This document shows, in pieces, positions 38,833 to 63,559 of a DNA stretch of 64,000 nt (position 1 is its first letter; each line of letters opens with the position of its first letter). The notes beneath the pieces were generated by a model, which saw nothing but the letters and a program-made list of their open reading frames with translations, searched no databases and was not told the origin of the DNA. This DNA is from Nereocystis luetkeana (lineage: Eukaryota > Sar > Phaeophyceae > Laminariales > Laminariaceae). The position numbers and the translations under genes were made by a program. The DNA is taken from contig JARUPZ010000007.1 of the NCBI GenBank assembly GCA_031213475.1, forward strand, positions 3,901,586 to 3,965,585, read 5' to 3'.

Positions 38833-41800
38833 ACAACAGTAAAACAAAAAAAAATAAAGCAAAAATAAAATAACGACTACTGGTATAAAAGTGTGTACCT
38901 GGTATAATCTTTTACTCGTATGTATGCACGCAAACCGTTTTTTTTTGTTGTTGTTTTTGGCGATTCTGGCTGTTTCAGGTGATGTTCTTGACGGCAACGA
39001 TCTTCAACGTGGTCGTGGCGGCGCTGCTCTTTTTCGCCGACAACCCCGACAGGTACATTGCCTGCGTACCTGGTATTTTTGAAGACTCTTTCGTTTGTGT
39101 CTACAGAACGCTTCATGCATGTCGCGTGTTTTTACTGTTGGAGAGACACATCCAGTTCACGTGGATAGCGAGAGGGTGGGTGGGTGGGTGGGGAGGGGGA
39201 GTCGGCCGAGGCAGGATGCGTCCCCTCGTTTCACACCTCATCGGCTTCAATAGGGTCTGGTGGAGAGGAAGGGGGGCGGGAGGTCGAAGCGGGAGGCTCG
39301 CTTACAAAAAGTTTTTGCTGCTGCGGGCTGGCTGTGTCCATGGGGGTTGACACTGGGCGTCGGCTTCTCACTGGGACATACTCCGCGTGTTTGCCGTACA
39401 GGAGCAGCGCCTTATTATTCTGAGGCTTTGTGCTCGCTTGAGTATAGTATACCAGGTAGAATCTCTATGCCTCATCCAAAACCTGCCCTCGAGGGCAAAT
39501 ACAGTGTAACCCGGTGACTCATCTCAAAGCCTAAGCGCATCACGAAGAATGTGGTGTAGCACCACTGGTATCCCAACGATGCTGGATTAAGCCGCCCGGT
39601 TGGTCGGAAAATAATTTGGCCCGAAAAATCGCTACGTATATACCACGGCGGCTCCCACCAGTATGTCCCATTATATAAGCACCGGTTTTACACTAATTGT
39701 TGAACCAAAAGGTGTTTATATTTAGGGACAGTGGTAAAAAAATGGGCCCAGAATAAGCCCAAAGCCCCCACTTTTAACGCGGTGTATCTCAAGAACTTCA
39801 CTGCCTGAATCGTATGTGTTGTCTGTTTGTTTCGATTTCCGCGGTTTGTTGATAGCTTCGCCATCGATGCTACAGTGCTCTTTGTGTTCTCCATAAATGC
39901 ATCGGGAAGCCTCTTCCCCCTCCCCTCTCCGGTTTTGGGCCTCTGCATTAGGGGGCATTGCTGTGATACCTCTATCTTCGGTATTGATGTTCATACTCGA
40001 AACTGCATTTACACATTTGGCCGGAGTACAAAATGCTACCAGGCATGTACGAGCTACTTACTGTATGTTGAGTCTGTTGGACCATGATGTTTTTTGTTTT
40101 GTTTTTTCGTTTTTTTGTTTTTCGTTTGTTTTACAATGCTGGCAGGCAGGCAGGCAGGCAGGCTCTTCGAGGCGAAAAATGCAGCCGCTCGATCCGCCCT
40201 CGCTTCGGGTGTGCTCCGCGTTTGTTCTGAGTTGTGCCCGCCCGACCGCCCGCCCGCCTGCCCGTCCGTTTTTGTTTCGTCCCCGCCGGCTTGCGCCAGA
40301 ACGCGCGTGGAAAGGCCTGCGAGAGCCGGCGCCTACCCCGGCCCGTTCGAGCAGCGATCGCCCTTGGACGAGGGTACGGGCTTGAGATCAGAGGTAAGCA
40401 ACCAACCACGTGAAACCTTTTGAACCGGGCGGGGGGGGGGGGGGGGGGGGGGGGTAACCGGGTGAATCGTTTTAAGCGGGGGGGGTGTACTCGATAGGAG
40501 AGATGTACTCGATTTCATGCATGGGCGTAGTCGTATGACCATAGACCCTCGCATCCCTCCAATGCCGGGACGGAGCATGTCGGGTTGTCCCCGACCAGGC
40601 AGGCATTGATTGCTCGCACCGAGCGCGGAGCGCCGTGAGGTGTCCGGCGAGTCGCATGGAGGATGAGCTGCATCCTATCTACTAATATTCGCTTTTGACA
40701 CGGACTTTCTTGCATACATGAATGACAACTTCGAGTGGATGTTTTAAACGGGAGGGGGGGGGGGGGGGGGGGGGGTACTCATTATCATACATGGCCGCTA
40801 GCATATGGGGGGGGGGGGGTATAACAATTGACGTCTTATTGGTCACGTGTACCCTCCAAGAGACTCAAGAGGCGGCGCGATCGTCAGATACGTTTTCAGC
40901 TGCACACGAAAACGTGCACCTAGGAGGCGCTGCCCTTACCTGTATAATCGACCGCAGCCTTCACCCGGTCACCTTTGACATGTATGCCTGCCATGACAAC
41001 GCAAACCCTGTCCATTGTCATTTTGGACTCTAGCGCATGTAATTTTTTTTAGTCCGCCACGCGCGAGGGGGGGAAGGGGGGGGGGGGAGCGTGGGGGCTG
41101 AAGTTTTGTCGCGCTCTTTCTTGAACCTAATTCTTCGAATTATTCATAGCATATCAGATTGGAGGGATGTTCAGAGAAAGCGCGATGGGTTTCAGACAAT
41201 TGCGGTGGCGTTTTTTTCTGTGCGCGCACAATATTATTATATTAGGGAGCACCCGCAGGCAGTGTCGGCATTTGTTTCGCAGCCATGTCCCGTGGTCGGT
41301 TTCCTTTGTCGCTAGCGGTGCATCTTTTTTCGCGTACCATCCGTGCCCGAGGGTCTATGGTCATACGACTACGGCCATGCATGATATCGAGTACACCCCC
41401 CCCCCTCTCCATCCATGTGCAAGTCGCGACTCACAAGCGGTTCTTGGTGGGATGCAGCTCACCCTTCATGCGACTCGCTGAAAACCTCACCGCGCTTCGC
41501 GCTTGGTGCAAGCAATGTCTGCCTGGTCGGTGGAAACCCGACGTGTCCCGGCATCACCCAAGAGGCTGTTACATAGTACTCCCATTGCTGTCTCCGGAAA
41601 TGCCTACACCGGAAATGAAATCAACTCATTGAAGCTGTCATCCATATGCAAGTCCGCCTCAAAAGCGGTTCTTTGTAGGATGCAGCTCACCCTTCATGCG
41701 ACTCGCCAGACACCTCACGGCGCTTAGCGCTTGGTGCAAGCAATGTCTGCCTGGTCGGTGAAAACCCGACATGCTCCGTCCCGGCATTGTGGTGATGCGA

Positions 41801-42251
41801 AGGGCTATGATCATACGGCTACGGCCATGCATGAGATCGAGTATCCTCCCCCCCCCCCTCCCCCCCGACAACGCACGTGTTCCGTCCCGGAAGGGATGCA
41901 TGGTCAATGGTCAAATAATAGCTATATGGCGAGCAACGAACGAGTACCCCCCCCCCCCCCCCGCCCTCCCGCCCCTCTCCGCACACGCAGGAGTGGCACT
42001 TGGTGGCCGTTCTGCTGATCGGCCTGCTGGGCATTATCTGCGTCTTGGCTCGGGTCCCGGCGGGCATCGCGCTGTACCTCGTGCTCGCCATCGTGAACGC
42101 CATCGTGGGCCTCAGCCACTCGCCCGACCCGCTGTTTGCCTGCCGTTACGCGGTGGACGTCGTTCTCATCGTGATCGGCCGCTCTTATCTGTCCTCGCTG
42201 ACCCACTCGTGGGTGACGGCGTCTGCTGGCGATGGACGGCGAGGCTGGTAG
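29119..42251 (+). CDS. Unrecognised low-complexity/multi-pass membrane protein, six exons
   Basis: Exons: 29119-29935, 34998-35497, 36413-36502, 38979-39052, 40300-40393, 41991-42251 (TAG). All joins use GT-AG and keep frame, giving 611 residues. The start is the ATG of MDGFESSTSGNSPRG. Residues 1-380 are low-complexity: an acidic patch (EVEEEEVW), poly-Gly, poly-Gln near 113-125, Ala/Thr runs. A more ordered segment follows (about 385-470), including ILFYHKPTLANVPAGDIPDV and a helical LSWPEDHIKDLLELW. Exon 4 encodes a hydrophobic helix (VMFLTATIFNVVVAALLFF); exon 6 has two strong helices (about 529-545 and 549-566) and a weaker one (about 579-590), so three or four membrane spans. No signal peptide is evident and I do not recognise the family. 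It is convergent with ALDH10 and divergent from mtHSP70. Confidence 0.8.
30063..30158. mobile_element. Family G element (CACTCTGTCC ends)
   Basis: ACCACTCTGTCCTACA at the left and TCCGGACACAAAGTGGT at the right form inverted ends. Confidence 0.6.
30225..30775. repeat. Degenerate repeat field (GTACCTAACGTACC units)
   Basis: Repeated short blocks such as CTAACGTACCTAACACTTAG, GGTAAGGTATCG and ACCCGGGTA, many of them partly palindromic. A second field with the same blocks is at 31340-31800, separated by ~560 bp of unrelated DNA. Confidence 0.8.
31340..31800. repeat. Degenerate repeat field, second half
   Basis: Same block types and order as 30225-30775, including TCGTCCCCAGGCTCG and GACGGGTATACCC. 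Confidence 0.8.
32456..33700 (+). repeat. Tandem duplication, 625-bp period
   Basis: Unit 1 (about 32456-33080) and unit 2 (about 33081-33700) align throughout, for example CACCTTGCACCCGGTC at 32462 and 33087, and ACCTCGCTACCGATTCGG in both. The minus-strand frames are similar in both units but interrupted differently, so no protein is called. Confidence 0.9.
34895..34953 (+). mobile_element. Family C C-tailed element at the exon 2 acceptor
   Basis: The core TATGGTCATGCAACTACGGC ends AAGTACA followed by about 13 C. The C tail begins the pyrimidine-rich tract that runs to the CCCAG acceptor at 34997. Confidence 0.7.
35631..35708. mobile_element. Family A MITE, left half only
   Basis: TTTACGGGGGACCATAGTAA and the centre are present; the right inverted repeat is missing. 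Confidence 0.75.
36195..36330. repeat. GATTGATTGG low-complexity tract
   Basis: Irregular repeats of GATTGATT, GGTTGATT and GATCGATT. Confidence 0.75.
37083..37175. repeat. (TA)n-rich tract
   Basis: TATATA runs interrupted by TATATTG and one TACCTGG. Confidence 0.85.
37329..37428. mobile_element. Family A MITE, worn copy
   Basis: AGGACCAAATGTGCTTAG and the right end GTCCACCGTAGTA remain; the left terminus is lost. Confidence 0.55.
37608..37671 (+). mobile_element. Family C C-tailed element
   Basis: TACGGCCATGCATGAGATCG leads to a doubled ATCGAGTAC and a C tail of about 10, in sense with the gene. Confidence 0.65.
38055..38163. mobile_element. Family A MITE
   Basis: Complete copy, TATTACGGGGGGGCATAG to GGTCCCCCGTAGTA, in the inverted central orientation. 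Confidence 0.85.
38637..38837 (+). repeat. (AAC)n microsatellite
   Basis: About 200 bp of AAC units with interspersed CACACAAC steps; pure over the last 80 bp. Confidence 0.95.
39053..40299 (+). other. Intron 4 of the membrane-protein gene
   Basis: Holds a family G element (39661-39737) and a GGCA run (40140-40162). Otherwise unique-looking. Confidence 0.75.
39661..39737. mobile_element. Family G element
   Basis: CCATTATATAAGCACCGGTT is shared with 23221-23302; the right end is AGGGACAGTGGTA. Confidence 0.65.
40430..40716 (-). mobile_element. Family C C-tailed element, antisense to its host gene
   Basis: Long copy: G runs, GTGTACTCGATAGGAG, the CCGGGACGGAGCATGTCGGG core, then GAGCGCGGAGCGCCGTGAGG and GATGAGCTGCATCC. 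It is the only gene-internal C/D copy found in antisense orientation. Confidence 0.7.
41340..41408 (+). mobile_element. Family C C-tailed element, short
   Basis: GGGTCTATGGTCATACGACT to GATATCGAGTACA and about 11 C. Confidence 0.7.
41420..41560 (+). mobile_element. Family C element, body without tail
   Basis: GATGCAGCTCACCCTTCATG, the GCGCTTGGTGCAAGCAATGT block and CCTGGTCGGTGGAAACCCG; breaks off before the CATGC/GAGTAC end. Confidence 0.65.
41640..41856 (+). mobile_element. Family C C-tailed element, long
   Basis: The most complete copy in this orientation, from ATATGCAAGTCCGCCTC through CTGGTCGGTGAAAACCCGAC to GAGATCGAGTATCC and a C tract. Confidence 0.75.
41872..41962 (+). mobile_element. 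Family D C-tailed element at the exon 6 acceptor
   Basis: GGGATGCATGGTCAATGGTC to GCGAGCAACGAACGAGTAC, then about 16 C. The CACGCAG acceptor is 28 bp further on, so the C tail supplies its pyrimidine tract. Confidence 0.75.
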
Positions 42252-42539
42252 CCAGTACGTACGTAGACATAAGTGTGTGTCTCTTGTGTGTGTGTTTATG
42301 TGGGTTTTTTTTTTTCATTGTGTGTTTTTCTGTTTTTGTGGGGGGGGGGGGGGGGTTTGTTCGTTTACGGCCATGTCGTGCTTCTTGATTTTTTTTTTGA
42401 TTTTTTTTTTGAAGAAGAAGCGAAAGCGATTTTTTGTTTGGGTTGGAAATAGGTGAATCGGTGTGAGTGGAAGGAACGGTTTGAGGTTGACTCGCATTTG
42501 GAAGTGAAGTGGGGCTGTGTGTGTGTGTGTTTTTCCCCC

Positions 42540-42715
42540 AGCGATGAACCGGTTTTGAATGGAGCCGATTTGAAGCGAACCGATCTGAAGTGGGCATTTT
42601 TTCGAAGAGAACCGCTTTGAGGTGGACCGATTTGCAGTGGCCTGATTAGAAGTGAGAACCGATTTGAAGTGAGCCGATCTGAAGGGTTGAACCGATTCGA
42701 AAAGCTGAGCGAAAC
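42540..42715 (+). repeat. Degenerate ~20-bp repeats (GAACCGATTTGAAG)
   Basis: About eight units of GARCCGATYTGAAGTG with variable spacing. Confidence 0.8.
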
Positions 42716-42857
42716 AGGTTGAACCGAAATTCGGGCCGCCAACTGAAGCGCCGTCTGACTCTGTGTGCAGGTTTTGTAGTAACTGTTGCACGTACGTTGT
42801 GGAAACGTGCGGCTACTGCTTTATAAATGGAAACCCTATCCAGGAGGGGGGTATGGG

Positions 42858-42955
42858 GTGATGGGGGGGGGGGGGGGGGCATGTAGTCGTTTGTTGCTTG
42901 CCTTCGTCGTTTGACCATTGACCACGCTCTCCTTTGTTTCGAGACGCCCCGGGGG
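42858..42955 (-). mobile_element. Family D C-tailed element
   Basis: G run, GTCGTTTGTTGCTTGCC, CATTGACCACGC and TTTCGAGACGC. The GAGTAC end is altered to ACTACATGC. Confidence 0.65.
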
Positions 42956-43396
42956 GCTTTCGGTGTCAGCTGCAGTTTCGGGTCCGTGATTTTAGTCTTA
43001 TCCGGCAGCCGCTGTATTTACATACATTGATTGATCGATAGCTTCTAGCGAAAGCTTCAGCTGTAGCTGAGTAGAGTCGGTGCTGTCAGATTTTATTGCG
43101 GCGTGACTTCTGACCATGGAGGGATTGCTCGGTTGTCTGCACAGACTGCTGTTTGCTTGTCCGATAGGTACGAGGTGCCGGCGGTTTGCGGCGCCATATT
43201 GGCCAAGCAATAGCGGTGGCCGGCCCGCCCATGTTTTTTTCTTTGTGTGTTGGGAACGGCGGTGCGCTACATTCACGTTTGTTTTGCAGCGGTAGACCAA
43301 GCAAGCTGATTGGTTGATCACCGGCATGGTGTATTCCCCCGACCCTTCGTCGTGAGTGCGGCGTGCGGTAACTCGCTCGAGGTCACCTCGAGCCCT

Positions 43397-43613
43397 ATTT
43401 ATGGGGGGGCATAGTAAACAGGACCTACGGTACACACAACAACTTGTATGTCTCCCTATTTTTACTATTACGGGGGGCCATAGTTAACAGGACCAAATAT
43501 TGTTAGTAAAAATGGTTAAACATATAGGTTTTTATGTATACCATAGGTCCTGTTAACTATGGTCCCCCGTTATAGCAATATTTGGTCCTATTTACTATGG
43601 TCCCCCGTAATAA
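43397..43613. mobile_element. Nested family A MITEs
   Basis: An outer element is interrupted at the TA of CTATTTTTACTA by a full inner element (about 43463-43575); the outer one resumes as GCAATATTTGGTCC and closes with GTCCCCCGTAATA. Same insertion point as in 13948-14182. Confidence 0.85.
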
Positions 43614-43736
43614 TGATACTGTAATTATAATGCAATGTAATTTAATGATGTAGTGTGATGTTCTTCTCTTTGGTTCGAAGCTCGTTTTTTCTTCAAGCAG
43701 CGGTTTTGAGAGGGGGAGGGGTACTCATCATTGATG

Positions 43737-44040
43737 CATGGCCGTAGTCGTAAGAGGGGGGAGTTGGGGGTGTACTCGATAGGAGGTATGTACTCGTTAT
43801 CATGCATGGCCCGTAGTCATACAATATGACCATAGACCCTCGCATCCCTACAATGCCGGGACGGAGCACGTCGGGTTTTCACCGACCAGGCAGACATTGC
43901 TTGCACCAAGCGCCAAGCGAAACGTGAGTCGTCTGGCGAGTCGCATGAAGGGCGAGCTGCGTCCTACTAAGAACCGCTTGTGAGGCGGGCTTGCATATGG
44001 ATGGCAGCTTCAATGAGTTAATTTAATTTCCGGTGTAGCC
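43737..44040 (-). mobile_element. Family C C-tailed element, long
   Basis: Two GTACTCG starts (43771 and 43792), the CCGGGACGGAGCACGTCGGG core, then GCACCAAGCGCCAAGCG and CTACTAAGAACCGCTTGTGA, ending near GGATGGCAGCTTCAATG. Confidence 0.75.
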
Positions 44041-45532
44041 ACTTCCAGAGACTGCAATGATGGGAGTAGTATGTAGGGGGGAGAGGGGGGGGGGTACATT
44101 TCCAGTCGTGCCTGCACACAACGGTTGGTTGGAGTGCAGGTCACGACCAGCAACGGTCTTCCACGTTCTAGCATCGAGCATGGGCAGCAGCATGCATGCG
44201 TGACACCATTATATAGTTTTTTTTCACATCGGAGAGGGCTGCGTTGGAGAGAGGGCTGCGTACTTTCGGACCCTTATAGCCCGGCTCGGACAAGAAAAAA
44301 AATGTTGAAATATAGTTGACTTGAAACACTCTTGTGTATCCCTATTAACCCCCCGAGATGAGGAAGGAAGCAAAAAAGCGCAAACGTTTGCGATGGGTAT
44401 CCATGATACGCAGCTTGCTTCGGAAACGATTTTTCCGCTCCTGTCACGTACGTACAGCAGTAGTAGATGAAAAAAAAATTGGAGCTCCTAACTGCAGACA
44501 AATCGTGCCGCTGATTTTTTCAACCACGAATCAAGACTCACTTCGAGAAAAAAGAGCCGCGCGGGCCCGAAAAAAAACAGTCACAGAGACACTATACGAG
44601 GACAGCAAAAAATCTTGCTTTCGAGATACCAGGTATATTTTTTTCGTTGGTGAAAAAAGGCCTAGTCGCCACCGATGTCGTCATCCTGGGTCGGTCATGG
44701 CTTTGCTTTTCGGAAAAGTTGAAAAATCGATTCCGCCGCCGTCAAGATGCTGACATCACCCTTTTTCTTTTCTTTTCTTCAGGCAGTGTTTTTATCATTA
44801 TTGGCCAAAACGACCCTCGCGGTGACGGCCGCAGCCGCACCAGTGACGCAGAGAGAAATGAACAAGTAAGTCCGTCTCACTGCTGCTGCTTCTGCTGCTG
44901 CTGCTTCTGCTGCTGCTGCTGCTGTGTGCCCATTTATTTGGAGGTTCGCACGCGAGCAATATGCTTCCGCCGCATAAGACCAGTGTCGCAGCCTCGTCAC
45001 GCCAACACTCCCAAGTGTCCGTCCGCAGCGTCGATCGAAACTCCTCTCGACAGACAACCAGCAAAACCCACCTGGCGGTCTCTTCGGTGTCGAAAAGCCA
45101 ATCCGTTGTCCGGTCAACTCTCTCGACAAAGTGCGCCGCGCCAAAGAACACGACCCAATTGTCTCCCTCATTCTTTTAGACGATGCTCCCTGACCGCACT
45201 GTAATGCCACCATTGTCTACTATTAATAGTGTACCGCCCTCGCTCTGACCGCGAAAAAAAAAATCCGGTTTGTCGTAGGATGTGGACACGAATTGGAGCT
45301 CATGTTGTTTCGCCAGAGCGGTGTTGTCCACTGTCCACTACTGTGCCTAACGCACGCGGTGACCGTTTTGAAACCGTCACCCTCGCCGCCACCACCACCT
45401 AACAATGCACTAGCTTCACGGCGAGAAATGATAAAGCCTCCATATCAAAAGCCCTCCCTTTTTTCGTCAGGGTATGGAAGCCTTGATATAACATACCCCC
45501 CCCCCCCCCCCCCCAATGTTGTGCCTGTGGTC

Positions 45533-45622
45533 GTTGAAAACCCGACGTGCCTCGTCCCGGCATTGTAGGGATGCGAGGGTCTATGGTCGCCATGCTTGAC
45601 TATGAGTACACCCCACACCCCC
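45533..45622 (+). mobile_element. Family C C-tailed element
   Basis: CGTTGAAAACCCGACGTGCC to ATGAGTACA with a short, interrupted C tail. It sits inside the AAGCCTCC array. Confidence 0.65.
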
Positions 45623-45727
45623 CCTATATTATCATGGTGTGAAAGCCTCCGTATAAGGCCCTCCCCCTTATTTTGTCAGGGGACGGAAACCTTCATATAA
45701 AAGCCCCCCCCCCTCCCTCTTATTTTG

Positions 45728-45830
45728 TCTGGTCGGTAAAAACCCGGCGTGCTCCGTCCCGGCATTGTAGGGATGCGAGGGTCTATGGTCATACGACTAC
45801 GCCAATCCACGACATCGAGTACACCCCCCG
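45728..45830 (+). mobile_element. Family C C-tailed element
   Basis: GTCTGGTCGGTAAAAACCCG to GACATCGAGTACA and C6. Also inside the AAGCCTCC array. Confidence 0.7.
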
Positions 45831-48107
45831 CCTCGATATTTGGTCAGACAAAAAAAAAGTTCATTTAAAGGCCTCCCTTTCTTCGTCAAGAAAACAAAGC
45901 CTCCACATCAAAAGCCTCCCCGTTCTGTAATCCTGAAAAGAAAGCCTTCATATCAAAAGCCTCTCCCTTCTTTGTCGAGAAAAGAAATCCTCCATATCAA
46001 AAGCTTCTCCCTTCTTGTGTCATGAAAACAAAGCCTTCATAAAGAATTTTTCGTCAAGAAAATAAAGCCTCCACACCCAAATGCCTCCCCCTCTTGTCCC
46101 GAAAAGAAACCTTCACATCAGAAAGCCTCCCCGTTTGGTCAAGAAAAGAGTCTCCATATCAAAAGCCTCTCATGAAAAAAACAAACCTCCATATCACAAG
46201 CCTCCCTTGAAAAAAACCCCTCCATATTAAAAACTCCCCATCTTCTTGAGTCATGAAAAGAAAGCCTCCGTATATAAAGCCTCTCCCCTTCGTCGGGGCG
46301 GGGGGGGCGGCGCAGCAGCAGTGATTGGAAAAATACCCCGTCGGAACGGCAGCCTATCAAAACCAAAGCCGTAACGCACGCCATAATTTAAAGAAAGAAA
46401 AAAAAACAATCGTCCAGTCAGAGCGGTAACCTATACTGGTACCAGGTAGCGGGTACTACAACGATAGGTAAAACACCAGGTATACAGCAGTCGTCCCTCT
46501 ATAATGTCGGTATGCGCCAGGCCAATACACCGGCAATAATACAGCGGGCGCTGGCATCATTCCGCACACTTTCCACGCCGGTTAATCCCGTGTCAGGCAC
46601 CAGGTATATGCCAAGCGAATTCACCGGCAATATTTAAAACGGCATTATAGAGGGGCTTCCGCCTCTGCTGTAGCAACCCCAAAAAAGGGAGTGGTGGCTT
46701 ATCATCCCCCCCCTCCGCGGGGGCGGCAACCGTTCCCGCCTCGATCTAAAGCCCAGCGGCGCAAGGCATTCAGCAACCACCCTATTGATAGAATACATAC
46801 CCTAGCCGCGACAACCCACCCTACACACCGACTGATCGCCTGCACAGGAAGAACGTTCCGTTCGCGTCAAAGCCCCAACCCCCCCCCCCTCCTCCCCCCT
46901 CCCCTCTCCCCCCTCCCTAGCACGCCCTGAGTGTGCTCCATTCGGGGACACAAGCACAAACATACCACCGATTTTCAGCAACGAAAAAAAAAACACAAAA
47001 AACACAAAAACAGTTCGTGAGTGGTCCGTCTGTCCCTCTATATATAGCGTCCGTATATATGCGCCAGCAAAACAATACCGGTACTGTTGCAGCGCCAACC
47101 GGCACTAATTACTCCGCACACACTTACCACAATGGTTAATCCCATCAGTGTGACAAGCGATTCCACAGGCACCGTACCACTCACTAGGCACTATAGAGAG
47201 GGCCACGATTGCAACCCTTGCCAAGCCCCTGCACTGCGATGCCACCAAACCAACAGGCCCCGGAAGTCACGACCGACAAAAACGCCTTGTTCCACATACA
47301 ACCCTGGAACGAGCTTAAAACGCAGAGGGGCAGCAGCAGCACCGGCGGCATGCTGCAAGAGCGAGCAACATGCCGACGACGCCCCGTGTTAGATGTCCAT
47401 ACTGACTGCCTCTAGCACGAGGGGGGGGGGGGGGCAGCTTTGATGTACTCGTGGGGAGCAGGAAGACGGCGGCGTGCTTCAAGAAACATTGTGAGGACCG
47501 CTATTGCTAAAGCTCCGGCACCAAACAAAAAAAAAGAGCAGCATCCCCCCCTCCCGCTGCTGGAGCAGTCAAAGCTGCATTTAGGCAAGGGCGGAGCAAC
47601 AGCACACGGCCTCGACCGGCACTGGACGAGCCTAACTCCACAAAAACCGAACAAAAAAAAGTTAAAGGCATGGTACATAGAGAGAGAGAGGGGGCTTCCC
47701 TATTCCAGCGAGAGAGACAAGCATTAACATGAAAGGCAGCAAAAATAAATACGTGAATCAGAGAGAAAAAGTCAACGCACTATCCTCGTGCTCCCCTAGG
47801 CCCTCTATTCCACGAGAAAAAAACAAAAAAACAGGACCTACTAGGGTGAACGGCCACCCGAGCATTTTGCTGCTCAGCCAATTGGACAACACGCCTCAAC
47901 CCTAGAGCGAGGTTTCGTCAATCGGCAGCGGCTGCAACCGCGTCTACCACAATCTACCTGGTCTCGTTCCACCTCAGGGGAAAAAAGCAAAGCCCTTCAC
48001 ATCAACCACCCCGTCGTCGTCCCCTTCTACTTTATCGAACGACGATCACGGTCACGTGTCCCGCTCGTTCGCGTAGAAACGTACCCCCCCTCCCCCGCCC
48101 GACCTAT

Positions 48108-48200
48108 CGTCTATGGTCATACGACTACGGTACCACCATGCATGACATAAGCACATCCCTCCCCCTGCTACCTTTCGCCATTCCCCCCCCCCCCCCCCCC
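48108..48200 (+). mobile_element. Family C element, worn
   Basis: CTATGGTCATACGACTACGG, CATGCATGACATAAG, then a C-rich region. Confidence 0.5.
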
Positions 48201-48420
48201 CCCCCCATCCACCCCTCCCCCGTCATCCCCCCCCCCTCCCCCCCCCGTCCCTCGCCGACGTCGAACCTCACTCACCCTCGCGAGCTCGCAAGCCCGCCGC
48301 CGCCGCCGCAAGCTCGAAAGCGATCTGCGACAAACTGCCCGGCCCTCCCCTGCACCCCGCCCAGTCCCCGCCTTCCCCTATACACCGACCACCCTACCCT
48401 CTGCCGCGCCGGCGGCGTCT

Positions 48421-48498
48421 GTCGGTCCGTCCGTCGGTCCGTCCGTCGGTCCGTCCGTCGGTCCATCCGTCGGTCCGTCCGTCCGTCCGTCCGTCCGT
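48421..48498. repeat. (GTCC/GTCG) tetranucleotide tract
   Basis: GTCGGTCCGTCC units ending in pure GTCC, immediately after the ALDH10 stop codon. Confidence 0.9.
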
Positions 48499-62165
<13,667 letters not shown>

Positions 62166-63037
62166 CTGTTTCAAGTGGCGCGACACAGAAGCATGCGATT
62201 AGGGCATACCCAATGGATTATCTCTTGCAGCAGTCAACCTCTACGTAGTCCTGCTTCGTATATAAAACACGGGAACAAGGCGCTCACAGCTCGTACCTGT
62301 ACCCTCGCACACAGGTTCTTGCCGAGCTACGATTGTGGTTCGGGAGATTTGGCCGAGAGATTTGTCTGCGGACTTTAGGAGGATTCAGTGGTGGCCACTG
62401 GGACCTGGTGTTAGATGGCGAGTCGTAGAGCTCTACCTTGCTGTGTGTGGTGCGGCAGTAGAGCCTACCCCTCTGCATTCGCACTGCAGTAGTGCAATAT
62501 AAAATGCTGACAGGCTGACCCGCTCCGCTTCCTGTCGGCTTCGCGCGAATCCATCCCATCAATAATCCAAACGGAGTCGGAGAGGCCATCCTACGCGCGC
62601 ACGCGATACGGGGTTCGCCAGCGGGGCGGGGACCGTGTCTGGGTGCCCCCACCCGCTCCCCGCCGCCCCGCCTATCATTGCGTGGAGTATGGTCGGCTGA
62701 AATTTTCGTATTTTTTCAGGTTGTTCTTTTACATCTGGTGGTATGAAAACTGAAGCACAGGCTCATATAGGCCCAGATGCATGGTCATGATATTAGCGGG
62801 GTAGAAAAACCCATCCCATCAACAACCCACGGTGTCGGAGGGGCTATCCTTGGCACGCAGGCTATCCTTGGCACGCATGCAATACGGGTTTTGTCACAGC
62901 GGGCCGGGAAACGGGTCGGGGCTGCTACACCCCGGCTCGCTCCCCGCCGACACGCCTTCCTGACAAGACAAGTAAGCGTGACGTGTGGTGGGCCTATATG
63001 TGGGCTATGGCGAAGGACAGAGTGCTAAATTTTCGGT

Positions 63038-63135
63038 TTTAACTCCTTGAGAGCCGCAGTCCCGTTTTGGGGACAAAACACTTGAAATTTGAGTGGTTTG
63101 TCCCCAGAACGGGACTGCGGTTCTAAAAGGGTCAA
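63038..63135. mobile_element. Family B MITE (piggyBac-like)
   Basis: TTAACTCCTTGAGAGCCGCA to CTAAAAGGGTCAA; arms GTCCCGTTTTGGGGAC and GTCCCCAGAACGGGAC. Confidence 0.8.
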
Positions 63136-63559
63136 GCACGGTTTTTGGTTGGTTTTTTTTTCGCGATATTTTTTACCCTGTACCGGTACGGATATCAAGA
63201 CTTGGACAGGCCCTTGGACTCCGAGCGGAACAGAACAAGTAAAAAAATTGACTCGAGCCAGAACAGAGGTAGTAAGGCCTGGTGGTGTATCGAATTGGAA
63301 AAAAAGGGACAACGGGAAAGCTACAGAGCAACATTGCGTGTACCCGACGAAATGTGGAGTAGCTGAAAGATGCGCTACAGAGCCAAAATCGTGTTTTGAC
63401 TTGGGCTAGCAGGGGAGGGGACTACTAAGAAAACAAGGAATTAGACCTCGTGACAGAGTTGAAAAGAGTTGAAAAGCAGGGGATTTGGGGATATAAATAG
63501 TTTCCGTGTCAGCCCAAGTCACTGAATAAAGTCACTGAGAATTTTGGAGATATTTTAAT

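Larger units (their letters stand above)
36503..38978 (+). other. Intron 3 of the membrane-protein gene
   Basis: Holds an AT tract (37083-37175), a worn family A element (37329-37428), a family C element (37608-37671), a family A MITE (38055-38163) and a large AAC microsatellite (38637-38837). Confidence 0.8.
40394..41990 (+). other. Intron 5 of the membrane-protein gene
   Basis: Almost entirely C-tailed repeats: an antisense family C copy (40430-40716) just after the donor, sense family C copies (41340-41408, 41420-41560, 41640-41856) and a sense family D copy (41872-41962) ending 28 bp from the acceptor. G runs at 40745-40775, 40807-40819 and 41067-41090. Confidence 0.8.
45425..46290 (+). 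repeat. Irregular ~40-bp tandem repeats (AAGCCTCC)
   Basis: Roughly 18 units of AAGCCTCCATATCAAAAGCC plus a CTTCTTTGTC-like spacer, interrupted by two family C copies. Confidence 0.85.
42252..48498. other. Convergent intergenic region
   Basis: Between the stop codons of the membrane-protein gene (plus) and ALDH10 (minus). No exon could be supported. It contains GAACCGATTTGAAG-type repeats (42540-42715), a family D copy (42858-42955), nested family A MITEs (43397-43613), family C copies (43737-44040, 45533-45622, 45728-45830, 48108-48200), an AAGCCTCC array (45425-46290) and a GTCC tract (48421-48498). Open frames at 44.6-45.2 kb are unlike any family I know and overlap a CTG tract. Confidence 0.65.

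Noticed and set aside
38558..38842. Poly-Asn/poly-Val proteins from the AAC tract
   Set aside because: Pure microsatellite translation.
41991..42251. Assignment of the membrane domain to the PRA1/prenylated-Rab-acceptor family
   Set aside because: The number of hydrophobic helices is compatible but no diagnostic motif was seen; left unnamed.
44647..45213. Open frames on both strands at 44.6-45.2 kb
   Set aside because: They arise around a CTG-type tract, overlap each other, and match nothing recognisable; no splice-compatible extension was found.
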